Source of the DNA: Macrotrachela quadricornifera
Lineage: Eukaryota; Rotifera; Eurotatoria; Philodinida; Philodinidae
Direction: 5' to 3'
DNA length: 64,000 nucleotides
NCBI GenBank assembly: GCA_022393335.1
Contig: JAJEKB010020909.1
Span: 64,822-128,821, forward strand
Shown piece after piece: positions 49,115 to 61,014 of this stretch (position 1 is the stretch's first letter; every line of letters starts with the position of its first letter). The translations under genes and the position numbers were made by a program. A model generated the notes under the pieces. The model searched no databases. It had not been told where the DNA came from and saw only the letters and a program-made list of their open reading frames with translations.

Positions 49115-51381
49115 TCAAGCTAAAAACGTAATGTAACGTTTATAGCACTATTTACTCATAATTCTACTTTTATTGAATGAGATATCTTATACAAATCGGC
49201 AACAGTCATTAACATTTCCTTATGTATGTTGTTTCTCGTTTTAGTTTGACAATAGCTAATGTATGACAATTGATAGAAGTTTTTGTAAATAATCCAAATA
49301 GATGAATTTCTAATCAAGCATATAAAGATTAAGAAATTCTTAATAAAATATTGTGATGATAACAGTGGTTAATCTATAGTCATCTTGTTATTATCTGTAA
49401 TATTAATATCTAATTTTTTTCTTACTATATTATTAGTTACTATAATAAAGCGATCAATGAAATAGTTATATATTATTCATACATTTAAATTTAAAGATAA
49501 TTCTATACGATCTGATAGAATATATATGAATATCTTTGTATACATTGATACGCAAATAATATCACAATAATTTGCTATAAAACTTGAATTTATGACTAAC
49601 TTTGCTTAAGATAATTTTTCACAATCAAATAAAAAGCATCAAAAATTGCACTGATAACTTAATATGTGCAACATAGATATGAATATGGCTTCAATAGGCC
49701 ATTCAACAATTAATTGAAACCAATAAAATGATGACAAGTCCTCAAATATATCAATGAATATCCATAATTTCCTTCGAAAGAAAGTCATAATAGTCAATAA
49801 AAACTGTATCTAAATATTGAATTTCGAAGTTATTCATTATATCATTGTTCTACTCTAAAATTAGTTCTTATAAATATTATAATATTCAAATTCAATTAGA
49901 ATAAAAATTTGGTATCATTGATTAAAATAGTGCTGATAAAATATATCTTCCGATTTATTCATCATTCAAATATTGCCAGTCAAATTACATTTAAACATCT
50001 TCGATCTCAACTTACTATCATTCATTAATAATCAATATTATTTAGTAATACTTTTCAATATAATTTTAATCTATTTAATTATCATTCTGTTGATCAGTAT
50101 TGGAAATATTATTGATCATTTAGCTAGTTTTTGAATGTCTATTGCAGAATCAGAGAATAGTTTAAGTACTACTTGAATTATTTTAAGAAAAAAAGAAGTC
50201 AAATATTATTAATTGATGAGATACTTTTGATATAAATTTACAAACTTAGAGAATAAATTATTATCCTAAATATTTCTTTTATTAATTGAAAAATTTATGA
50301 AATAAATAATTATAAATATTTATTGAATTTAAATGAGAAATGTTTCTATTAATAAATATTATTAATCTTAATATTTGAATAAATTAAAATTAATCAAGCA
50401 TATGAAAAAGATTTTCGTTTACTAATATTTCAAACATCTGTTATCAATTGATAGTTTATTACTTTGACGTCTCTATAATCATATCATATTCTTTTTTTTT
50501 TGTTTTTCCTTTTCATTTTATCAATGATAATATTTAATACAAAATAAAAAAAACTAACAATGTTCATTTAAATATCCTTGAAAATTTGATCTAATCTATC
50601 TCTATAAAAATATATTTATTTGTTTGTTTTAAAAGTTCTATTAAGTTAGATAAGACATAGTTCGCATCTCTTTTGATAATATTCTTTAGTACTCGTCATC
50701 ACCATGAGAAATCCATCATCTTCATCACAGTGCGAACACATTTGCCTCTTCTCGTTTCTTTTTTTTCTTTTTGCTTTTTTCTTTTATGACTATGCAGCTT
50801 GCTCGAGAAGCAATTGCTATCAAAGACAACATCTATCGGAGAATCGATAGACGTAGAATGTATGCATTCGTCTGTTCTCATACAGCCATCCAATGCACAG
50901 CATGTAATCTATCAATTGGTCTATGTATATACAGAAAGAGAAAGAGAAGGCAAGGCTCACGCACACGCACATACACTACTACTTGAAAATAACGACATAT
51001 AAGCATTCGTTCGTTGACGGGAATAAGCAAGCAAAGGAAGAAAGAAGCATAGAAAGCATTGCAATGGGTGCCCTATATGCTTTGTCTATAAAGAAAATGC
51101 TGCTATCGTTCATATAAAGAAAGAAAGAGAGAGAGAAAGAAAGAGAAAATAAGAGAAGGGAAAGAGCAAGCTATGTAAATGCGCTTGCTTCAGTCGCTGC
51201 ATAGCACATATAGGCATACACGTTCTATTCATTTTTATTATTTTACATCGAAACTAGCGCCTCGCTAGACAATTTTATTTCGACTTCTGTCGCCCTCTTT
51301 TTTACCCGCCAAAGCCAAGTATGCATAGATATTTCTTTTAATAATATATATTTAGAAATAATTTATTTATAGAAATTAATA
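49115..51381. other. Intergenic, promoter side of the HMG gene
   Basis: 49115-50650 is AT-rich without recognisable features. From about 50690 to 51310 the GC content rises and purine (GAAA/GAGA) tracts occur (51116-51160), probably the promoter and 5' untranslated region of the HMG gene. Overlapping short open frames there are chance. An ATTTATAG site ends at 51372, 9 nt before the ATG. Confidence 0.55.
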
Positions 51382-51728
51382 ATGCCACGTGCATCAAAAC
51401 AAAAAGATCCTAATGCACCAAAACGTCCATTATCAGCATTTTTTATTTTTTCACAAGATGAAAGACCAAAAATAAAATCCCAAAATGCTTCATTATCAGT
51501 TGCTGATGTTGCTAAAGTTATTGGTGAAAAATGGCGTGCTGCACCTGATGATTTAAAACGTAAATATGAAAAAGCTGCTAAAGAAGCTAAAGAACGTTAT
51601 GAAATTGAATTACAAGCATATAAACAAACAGGTATATAAAAAAAAACCAATTGACTTTTCAAAAAAAAAATCAAACGTTCATCATTTTTATTACAGCTGA
51701 ATATGGTCAATCAAAAGTTCGAGCTTAA
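51382..51728 (+). CDS. Single-box HMG protein (NHP6/HMGB-like)
   Basis: Two exons by eye, 51382-51631 and 51697-51728, giving 93 aa. Residues 9-80 are one HMG box: DPNAPKRPLSAFFIFSQDER, then the core helix with VIGEKWRAAPDDLKRKYEKA and the closing KERYEIELQAYK. The DPNAPKRP entry, the aromatic FF/F wedge and the GEKW motif are all in place. The box is preceded by a short basic leader and followed by only 13 residues, with no second box and no acidic tail, as in yeast NHP6 and some invertebrate HMG proteins. It would bend DNA without strong sequence preference and assist chromatin remodelling and transcription. The intron falls just past the box. AATAAA lies at 51857-51862. Confidence 0.95.
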
Positions 51729-53917
51729 AATTTATCGAGAATTAATATTCATTTATTCATTTATATAAATATATCCTTTATCTGTTTTTCTTTTTCTTTT
51801 TTCATTATGTAGTATTAATTGTTGTGTGTGTCTTTTTGGACTGTATTGTACAGAAAAATAAAACGAATGTTTATGAATTATTGATGTTATGTGCATGTTT
51901 TTTTTTTGTTGTTATAAGATATATAGATATATGTGTTTTTGTCTATTTTTTGCTTTATCTTTAACAAAATAAAATCTTTCTATTTGATAGTTTCTTTTCT
52001 ATGAGTATTTAATTCATTAGTATGTATATATATATATAATATTTTGTTTTGAACGTATAACTTTTCTATTAGAAATAATATGTGTATGGAATAAAAATAT
52101 AATTTAGTTATTGTTCTTTCTTTTGTTTTTCGTTCAAAATGAGAAAATTTCATTGAGATTATATAAAGTTTATTTTGATATTTTTTCATAATTAAATCAA
52201 ATAGAATTGATAATATGTTGTCGAATTTCAATCTATAGATTCGCATATCTCTTATCTTGTGAATTATACACATTTCATGAACGTTTTTATCATGTATATT
52301 GTTGATCTGCTATAGATGCCGCTAAATTTCTATTGGTAAAAATGAGATTTTCTTTAAATTAATGTATCGATATAATGATTAAATTTATTGACAGTATATG
52401 GAGGTGATGATTATCCTATTTAATTTACTCAGTATGTCAATGGTACTATCTTTTACTATTATTATTTATTGAATAGTAATAAAATGAATGTGTATATAGG
52501 CGGTTTTTTTAAAAAATGTATACACTTTACAATTAGAATAGATTTTACATAAGAATTAAGTGTAACTTGTCATAAATTTTTTTTTTCGTTTCTTCAATTA
52601 ATTTGATCACATCGTTCAATTGCTTTCTTTTTTTTCATCAACTCATATTACATTCAAGAAAATAAATATCTCTTTATACTATAAAGAATATACTAATATT
52701 TATCAAGAATATCTAATATATACAAATATATATATATATATGTTAAAAATAATCTTTTTTTTTTATAAGTTGTTCTTATCTCTCCACTTGATCAAGTTGT
52801 ATATAACATGAAAGTCATACATATATGTTTGTGTCACAAGACGAGACACTCAATCTATATGTATGTATATTGAGTAATATGAGATTTTTCTTTTTCTTGA
52901 AAATCTTTCTTCAGTGAATGTATGTTAATGGATTGAGATTGTTATAGGAAGATACACTTTAGTTTGATTTCTTTCTTTCTTTTTTTTTTGATATTCTTTC
53001 GAACATCTTTTCCTTTTCTTTTTCTTTGTAATGTCAATAGATTAACAGCAGCACTCTCTGTCTATCCTAAAAGCATTCTATTTCCTACATCACTCTTTTA
53101 TTCAACTGAAAGCATATGCCCGGAAGATGACTTGAAAATGTTTAATTATATCATTTATCGATATGTATCTTCACACTAACTATTGAAAATATTGAGATTA
53201 TATATTATAATGAAAAAATATCGATGAGTATGTATGTGTGAAATCAACATACGAATAGACATATTTTCACATATTATAAAACATCATTTGACATTGACAG
53301 GATCAATATCCGGTTGTTAAGAATATTTATTTTTTTTATTTTCATTTTCTTTCTTATTTTAAAAAAGAAATATCAAGTGAATATTTGTTAAATATTAGAA
53401 TAACTAATATATAATCTACTTCTTTATTCTGTCAATCATAATTATCATTCTAACAACTGTTATATGATGATGTATATGTTTATAAGAAAAGAAAATGTAT
53501 GAGATGATAATCATTTCACATTTTTAGTATCTATATCTTGATTTCATCATTACTATTCTAGTACTAATTGAAATAGATGTGTAAATTAAAATAATGACAA
53601 TAAAAAAGAAAAAGAAACGATTATCTTCTTATATAATTCTTTAATGAATAGTTACACTAATGACCATAATCTTATTTTTTTGCACTAATAGACTGTGTTT
53701 TTAATAGACAGGTAATACAATAGAGAAAATTTCTTTCTATGACATAATTAAAAATTCAATTGAAATATTCTTATCATAATTATCGTCTTCTTTTTTTTTC
53801 TTCTCTCCTACTATTATAAAACCTTAAAAAAAAATAAATCTTATTTTGTTCATACTGTTCTCTATCATTATATTTATTTTAACATAAAACAATAAAGGAA
53901 AAACCTTATATTAACAA
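51729..53917. other. Intergenic between convergent genes
   Basis: 3' region of the HMG gene, then about 2 kb of AT-rich sequence with (TA)n runs near 52026-52038 and 52727-52741. Short open frames (e.g. 52964-53179) show no motif. On the far side AATAAA for the esterase lies on the minus strand (53873-53878). Confidence 0.55.
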
Positions 53918-55120
53918 TTAGAATATATCATGATTATCATCATCATTTTGTGGACAATAACTTGAATGAAAATCATGATCAATTAATTTAAAATGAAAAT
54001 TTTTTTTTCTTTTTAACCATAAATTAATTATAGAACCAAGTGTACGTTGTTTTATTTTAAATTTTGACCATAATGAACGATATAAATATCCATGTAAATT
54101 ACATGATGGTGCAAATATTGATATATAATTATTTAATTTCGAAAGATTATTACGAAGTTTTAATGAAAAATCATATGAATTTATATTATTTATTTTATCT
54201 AAATATAATTGTGTTCTATCATATAATGATTGTATAATAAATATTTTAACATTTAATGAAAATAAATTAATAGCATTATTACCTAATAAACATTGATAGG
54301 AAAATTTCATTTGACATAATTTTGATATTTGTGTATTCCAATAAATAAATCCTTGATTTATTTTTGATATACCATTTGGATTATTTGAATAATCAATAAG
54401 CCATGCAGAATCAATAATAATACGTATATCAATATAAGATGAAAATTTTTTTAATATATCAGGAAGATTTAATAATAAACCAATTCCACCAGCTGAATAA
54501 CCAATAAATAAAATTTGTTTTGCATTTGAAAAATATTTTTCATTATGTAATATAGCATGAAATATATCATAACCATGTGATAATGTTTTATTTGATGAAC
54601 CAGACCATAAATCAGATGAACAATATGGTGCATATAATATATTATAATGTTTAAATGATAAAAAAATTCCTGAAAAAAATTTTTTTTTATTAAAATTTTT
54701 TGTTGTTATTAAATGTGGAGAATATTTTCGACGAAATTCACATGTTTCATATGAATAACAAAACCATCCACCATCAAAATAAATTAACCAATATGAATTA
54801 TTATTATTATTATTATTAGAATTTGATAAATGTATATAATATGATGCTATACTATTATCCATACAACGTGCTTGAGGATAATTAATTAATGATATTTGAT
54901 GAAAATTTTCAGAAAAAGATGAATTATTTAATGATAATGATGATGATGATGATGGGAGAATTTCTTGTCGATAAATAATTGTTAGAATAATTAAAGTTGG
55001 TATAGTTAAACATAGTATTAGAATAATAATTGCTATTTCAATATGATAAGATTTATGATATATATTTGGTTTTAATAATTCAGGATTTGATATTGGTGAA
55101 GATGATATAGATGATGTCAT
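53918..55120 (-). CDS. Notum/pectinacetylesterase-family esterase, type II membrane-anchored
   Basis: Intronless, 400 aa. A single hydrophobic segment at about residues 27-50 is preceded by a short cytosolic tail and suggests a signal anchor, not a cleaved signal peptide. The lumenal/extracellular domain starts with RCMDNSIASYYIH and shows YFDGGWFCYSYETCEFRR and YCSSDLWSGSS, the family's oxyanion and cysteine-paired strands. The nucleophile elbow GYSAGG puts Ser209 in place. Asp301 (SLYDRTQL) and His343 (SCNLHGY) align with the rest of the catalytic triad. Notum removes palmitoleate from Wnt proteins; plant relatives deacetylate pectin. Which substrate applies here cannot be told. An Asn run (102-108) is encoded by an (AAT)n repeat. 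The lack of introns is unusual for an animal Notum. Confidence 0.88.
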   Translation of the reverse strand: MTSSISSSPISNPELLKPNIYHKSYHIEIAIIILILCLTIPTLIILTIIYRQEILPSSSSSLSLNNSSFSENFHQISLINYPQARCMDNSIASYYIHLSNSNNNNNNNSYWLIYFDGGWFCYSYETCEFRRKYSPHLITTKNFNKKKFFSGIFLSFKHYNILYAPYCSSDLWSGSSNKTLSHGYDIFHAILHNEKYFSNAKQILFIGYSAGGIGLLLNLPDILKKFSSYIDIRIIIDSAWLIDYSNNPNGISKINQGFIYWNTQISKLCQMKFSYQCLLGNNAINLFSLNVKIFIIQSLYDRTQLYLDKINNINSYDFSLKLRNNLSKLNNYISIFAPSCNLHGYLYRSLWSKFKIKQRTLGSIINLWLKRKKNFHFKLIDHDFHSSYCPQNDDDNHDIF

Positions 55121-56358
55121 GATGAGATTTGAACAAACGTATTTTAGATTTACATATACATCTAGTTGTTCTTATTCTCTTTCGTTTTTTTTTTCTTTTC
55201 TTTCTCGATTTTTTTTCCTATACAATTAGCGAAGAGAAAGAGAAAAGAAAAAAAAAATCTATATATATTTTTTCTTTTTATATATAACGATTGATTAGTG
55301 ATGGGTAGCAGAACTAAATATGAATAAATCGATATATATAAAATTGAACAACAATTTAATCATGAAGATTTTATACAAATATATATATGAGAATTTTTAT
55401 TATTAATATGAAAAAATGTTGACTATGATTTGTTCATAACTGTCAAGTTCGTCATACATACATATGTATAGTTTGTCTCTTTAATCTGTCGCCCGAGAAA
55501 ATTGCATTGTCAATCAGATCATTCTCGAGAACAGAACAAACTATTCAATAAGTTTTAATCTATATACTGAGCAACAGCAGGAGGCAATGTCAGATATTCA
55601 AGGATTGATAACAATATGTTACCATTCATGATTAATAATTCAATAATACAATATTTATATATGATTTTATTTGTTTTAGAATATGTTCATTTAGTTTTTA
55701 TTTTTAACACTAAAATAACTAGAAAGAAACAAATGCTTTTGTATATACTATAAATTATAGTCAATCAGAAAAAGTAGTTGTAATTATTTTCGAATGTAAA
55801 TGCACATATGCGTGAATAAACCAATATTGATACCATTAGGAATAATAGTAATACTTAACTATTATTTATTTAGATAATTGATAAATAAATATAAGTTGTG
55901 TAACAAGTGTTAATTTTTTAATAAATATAAACTATAAAGAAAATCTTTTGTTGATATAAAAAATTAAGAATACTAATAAACATTCATTTAACCTTTAGAA
56001 ATTACATCATTTCTTCATTGAAGAAGAGAATATCAACTTATATTATTATCATAACTGGAAGATAGTACTTGAACATATTATGATATTTTCATTTATAATA
56101 CAAACAAGAAAAGAATAACAACTGATTATAAAAGATATTAATCATGATATTTACTTATGTATTGTACAGGATACTGTCTATATCCTTGTATAGAATTACA
56201 GATGAACGACATTTGTATGAATAAAATAGAATTTAATGTATTAAATTGAACTAATTCTTTAATAAATCAATATTTATTTTTATTTATTCATTTCACAATT
56301 GAAAACTTAATAGATAACAAAAAAAAAAAAGAAATTTTCCTTGAGTTTATTTAAAAAT
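55121..56358. other. Intergenic
   Basis: 5' flank of the esterase (poly-T and CT tracts to about 55270), then AT-rich sequence. The right end carries AATAAA on the minus strand for the next gene (56273-56278). Nothing else is seen. Confidence 0.55.
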
Positions 56359-57830
56359 TCAATCCTCCCATTTTATCAGACCAACTTTTTGGGCAGCTGC
56401 TAAACGGTATATATTAGGATTTGGAACACCATAATAATGTTCATCATCATAACAAGTAAATACTACAATAGAAAAACAATTATATTTTAACAAAAAATTA
56501 AAACTTTTTTTTTTTACCAAGTTTAGTTAAATGTTCATCCATAGATGCTATAGCTCTCATATTAATCTCATTCCAATTAGGTAAATCATCAACTATATTA
56601 AATAAAATATTTTATTTTCTAAATACATCTTCCAGCAAGAGAATATATTTATTCTTACTTTTATTCGAATTATTATTAAATTTAGGTAATAGATTATCTT
56701 TTAAACGAATTTCAGGAATAGTTTGTGTTAAATAAATATTCAAAACTGTTATAATATAATCATATAATGCTCTTCGTATAAATTCTGCTTGTTCTTTAGT
56801 AAAATATTTTAGACATTCTCGTAACGCCCAACCAGAAGTTACAGTATGCAATAAATAGAAATTATCTGGTATATTAATAGTACTAGCATAAACTAATAAA
56901 ACTCCTAAACATAATGAATGAGCAAGTTCATGTAATTGTTCATCTTTAACACGTTCAATTGTAGTTATTCGTTTTGCATATGATTGTAAACGAGATTGAT
57001 ATTTATCATCAATACGTAGTAAATCTAACAATGATTTTTCATTAGTTTTTATGTTATTTTCTTTCATGAATGATAGAATATCTTGTCGAATGAATGTTAA
57101 TAGTTCAATAAATTCACGACAACCTTCGGATGGATCAATTGAATTATGTTTTTTTGATAAAGAAGTTTCGAAATGACCTAAACTTCGATAAGAATAAACC
57201 ATATAAGCAAGAGCATCACTAATTGATTGTGATGAAGGAAATTTTAATGCAAAACCAAGATGTATTATACCATGAGTAAGTGCACCTGACATTCCATCAA
57301 TTAATTGAGGTAAATATTCATGTAAAAGACGATATTTATCATCATTGAAACGAATATGATATTCATGATCAAAGAATTCTGCTAATTCAATAAAATAGTC
57401 TATGAATGAAAGATATTCAAGAAATTTATTGATAATAAATTTTTCATTTACCATGTTTTCCTAAATAATTTTTCCATGTATTTTCAGTAATTATTAATTT
57501 ATTTTCATTCAATCGAGCTGGTTCAAGTCCACTATCAATATGTATGTTTGCTACTTTTTTTAGATGTTCATCATTAGCTCCTAGTTGATATTGTGCTATT
57601 AATGCATGCATAACATGATTAGTCCAACGATGATTATATTCAATATGATAATGATAACGTCCTGTATTTTCTATAAGATTACATAAAACTTTTGTATCCG
57701 AATTTGATTCTATTATTTTAATATCATTCTTATGTTGACGATATAAGAGAAAGACTGGCCAAGCAAAACCTAATATTGCTGCTCGAGACATACACGAATG
57801 TATGACATAATATTGCTCGTCCCTATACAC
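56359..57830 (-). CDS. Questin-oxidase-like protein (DUF4243)
   Basis: Four exons by eye: 57830-57452, 57399-56659, 56592-56518 and 56462-56359, giving 432 aa. What looks like two overlapping frames near 57450 is resolved by a 52-nt GT-AG intron. Conserved family blocks in order: WTNHVMHALIAQYQLGA, WKNYLGKHDYFIELAEFF, LPQLIDGMSGALTHGIIHLG, ELAHSLCLGVLLVYA, FYLLHTVTSGWALRE and a closing ASMDEHLTKL ... CYDDEHYYG. Fungal questin oxidases (e.g. GedK) carry out a Baeyer-Villiger-type ring opening of anthraquinones; most DUF4243 proteins are uncharacterised. The family is mainly fungal and bacterial, so its presence in an animal-like genome suggests transfer followed by intron gain (inference). The start may instead be the ATG at 57791, which begins MSRAAILGFAWPVFLLY. 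Confidence 0.85.
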
Positions 57831-58083
57831 TCACTATTAGCCTTTACAATAAGAGTATATATTGAGTTGAATATTCATACGACATCTATCATCATCTTAT
57901 GATCAATAAAGAAAATAATTTAGTCATATTACATATCATTTTTATGAAGCACTATGTTAGTAAAAAGTTTTGTTCATGTTTTATTTTCTATATACATTGC
58001 AAAAATAATATAGAATTCGATTTTTGCTATTCAGTATTTCTTCTAATAAAACATGTTGTAAGCAAAATCTTGGATCTTGTGGA
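57831..58083. other. Upstream of the questin-oxidase-like gene
   Basis: AT-rich; nothing recognised. A short plus-strand open frame here has no motif. Confidence 0.5.
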
Positions 58084-58618
58084 TAAGATATTGGCAAAGA
58101 TACAATGTACAGGAAAGTTAGTAGATCTTGACTGTAACTCAATTTGATATGAGAATGTGATATTTCTATCCTAAGATCTGAAAATTTTGTTCAAGATTTT
58201 GAGTTAGTAACAGTTGCTAAACCGATTTCGCTAATACTTAGAACTAGATTGTGTCAAAGTATTTAGAAAAACATATAATCTCTATTCAAGGGTGTTTGTG
58301 AGGACAACGATTTCAACCATTATTTTTAACTAACCATTTGTCTTTAACTTCATTCTGCATTTGTAGTAGAAATCTGACATTATATTCAGCTACAGCATCA
58401 AATCCTATATCGGAGAGACAGTATCAAAAGTATCCGCAGCCATTCATAAGTGAATCCCAGTAATTATTTTGGGTGATGGGTATATCCGTCAAGATCTTTT
58501 AGATCTGTATCTTAGATCTCATATAAGATTTCGGCACAAGATCATATGATTATCTAGTAGCTAAATTTTCTAGATCTACAAACTTCTGAAGATACCTTGT
58601 ATCTTTACCAAGATCTTA
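58084..58618. mobile_element. Candidate TIR element rich in AGATCT words
   Basis: 58084-58105 and the reverse complement of 58597-58618 match at 20 of 22 positions (core GCAAAGATACAA / GTAAAGATACAA), and a GTAGATCT word follows at a similar distance inside both ends. AGATCT or AAGATC words recur at least eight times within. No transposase and no clear target duplication are visible. It is best read as a small non-autonomous element of unknown family. Confidence 0.45.
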
Positions 58619-58686
58619 CATACAGAATGTTCGACTAGGGATGTAGATAAAAAGATGTTCTTGCCAATATTTATATTAGGAAATTG

Positions 58687-58692
58687 TTTATT
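58687..58692 (-). promoter_or_regulatory. Poly(A) signal overlapping the VWA stop codon
   Basis: On the minus strand the stop TAA (58694-58692) runs straight into TAAATAAAC, so the AATAAA hexamer shares the last base of the stop codon. If used, cleavage would leave only about 15-25 nt of 3' untranslated sequence. No second canonical hexamer is obvious in the next 60 nt. Confidence 0.5.
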
Positions 58693-59957
58693 TAGTTTGG
58701 TTCATTTAGGGCATCAATTTCCGGATCAATAGCACCAATCAACGCTTTAACAACATAATCCCCAAGCGAAAAACTATAATTTGGTCCACGATATTGACGA
58801 ATCTGATTTCTTTCCGTGTGAAAATCATCAGTAACATCAACATTGACCATTGTTCGATCCCATTCATTTAAGTAGTCACTACAAACTGGATCATCAGTAC
58901 ACAGTAAAAACGTGACATGAGTAGTTTCAACTTGACGTTTATTACACATAATACTCTCAAGCACAGATACATTTTCCATTCCATTTTCATCAGTTGGTAC
59001 TCCATCAGTAGCTACAAATACTAATAGTTTTTTATCACGTCCGCGGCGAGCCAATGGTGATTGAAAAATCTCGTTAAGAACAGGTACCAATGGTGTATAA
59101 CCACTCGGATGTTTCACAAACGCCTGATCGACAATTCTAGGATCTTTAACATTATGAAAAGGTTCTCTATTAAGAAAGTAAATGTCAACACCATTTGAAT
59201 CAAATATAACACCAATTTCAATGACAATTTTTACAATTTCACAAAGTTCATCCCATCGAGTGCGTTGAGTACCATCAACTGTTGTCATCATTGAACCAGA
59301 ATCATCACAAACAATAACGATTTCAAAATCTCGCAGACTTAGAAGACGTTTGGCTGTTGCTTGTTTCATGTCATACTTACGAGCAATTGCCTGAAGTGCG
59401 CTATCTACTATAAAATTAGAAAAATATATTTATGAGTCGATTTTTGAGAGAAATTCATAATAGAGTCTAATAAAACATGGTGCTGATCAAAAACATATGG
59501 ATATAACCTAATGGAAGATTTGCTAGAAGTGGAAATAAAGTTTATCAACCGATTAATTATTAATCGTTGAAAATCAGGATCGATTTTATCTCTGATTCTA
59601 TGATACAAACTACCATCAAGTTGAATTTTTCATGTAAGAAATGTATACTATTAGTATTTTGTTGATAAAGATATGTGTACAACGCTAGATTACATGAATT
59701 CACGTCATACAATTCTATTATTATGTGTATGATGAAGCAGATTAGCAAATATAGAAAAAATTATTTTACTAATGATTTCATGATAAAAACGTGTTATAAG
59801 GGATAGTACTACATTTACTTGTTCGATTAGATACTGATGCGTCGGAAGAAATATGGTTCAAATTTGGATCATAGTCTACATCTTGATTTGTGATTGAAGT
59901 TGGTATTATAAATAATTGATCATTTGCTGATTCATCATGATTTTGATTTGATTCCAT
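58692..59957 (-). CDS. VWA-domain protein with intact MIDAS
   Basis: Two exons by eye, 59957-59819 and 59407-58692, joined across a 411-nt intron; 284 aa. After an acidic, polar N-terminus (about 1-46) and LQAIARKYDMKQATAKRLL, the domain opens with FEIVIVCDDSGSMM, whose DxSxS is the metal-ion-dependent adhesion site. It continues with HPSGYTPL (MIDAS threonine) and LLVFVATDGVPTDE (MIDAS aspartate). No signal peptide is seen, so it is probably cytosolic, like the VWA proteins related to copines. Ligand unknown. A TTTCAG acceptor-like site lies 2-7 nt before the ATG. AATAAA begins at the third base of the stop codon (minus strand, 58692-58687), implying a very short 3' untranslated region. Base composition is richer in GC than the neighbours. 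Confidence 0.85.
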
Positions 59958-61014
59958 TACTGAACTGAAATGTATTAAATCTATCAATTTTTTTTTTCAG
60001 CTGTCACTTTTACTACATAAATGTAAACGTTACATACATCTATTATAGTATGGTAACTAATTGCGTATAAACCTCAATTAATCACTTAGATACAGCACGT
60101 CTTCGAACAATGGTTTAGTATTGTTTACTCAAATATATATAGTTCACGAAGAATTAATATTATAAAGTATGCATTTATATATGCTTACAATTTGGATTTT
60201 TCCAACACCAGATTGTTTTTATGTGAACAATGCAGCTGGAAAGAAATAGTTTTACAAACATAATGTCACTAAAAAAAGAAGAACGAAAATAGATGAAGTA
60301 AGTAATCAAAGTTTTTAATGACATAGACACGAAAAACAATTTTCTCTTAAAATAAAAATGGCTGTAGGCGATTTATATAACATATAGTTGGAAAAAACCA
60401 GGCGCATCGAATACAATGAATTTTCACAGAGAAGCTTCAATCATTGTTTGGTGCTACATTTATAGATTAAAAAAATATTTCTTGCCATATTAATTAATAA
60501 TTAATTCGTATAGTTTTAAACAAGTTTTATCGTTTGCATTTCCATCTGAAATATGACTGCTATAGAAGTTATTATTTACTCAACAAAATAAATATATTTA
60601 AATACTTTGACATAAAAAGTCTTTTTCAATTATTGTTTAATATAGTGAGTTTTTACAATACTGCAACTGTTTTCATTTATATACATCCGATCAAGCAATT
60701 GTATTGTTATCTGAAAACATCTTATACTTGAATAAAATCATTAATAATTCAAGTCAAATTGTCATTTTTTTCATGAGTTTTTTTCGGTTGCAATGTAAGT
60801 TTAATTTTTGAATTATCTTCATTGATAAATATTAAATCATAATTGATTTGTTTATAATTGATATGATAGATATTCGATATTTACTGGGTGATTGAAGGTA
60901 TAAACTTTAACTACTATAGGTGTAGTTTATTAAATAAACTCGTTACACAAGTAACAAATACATCTGCTTTCAATCAGTGACCTTCTTTCAACAAGACAAA
61001 ATTTAATTTATGTA
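59958..61014. other. Intergenic, nothing recognised
   Basis: 5' flank of the VWA gene and AT-rich sequence up to the foldback. Short open frames show no motif. Confidence 0.55.

Noticed and set aside
50699..51117. Cluster of overlapping short frames on both strands
   Set aside because: Overlapping in several frames in a GC-richer, repeat-prone promoter region; none has family features.
57444..57454. Apparent frameshift or two separate genes in the questin-oxidase-like locus
   Set aside because: A 52-nt GT-AG intron joins the two frames and restores a conserved family block, so neither a frameshift nor two genes is needed.
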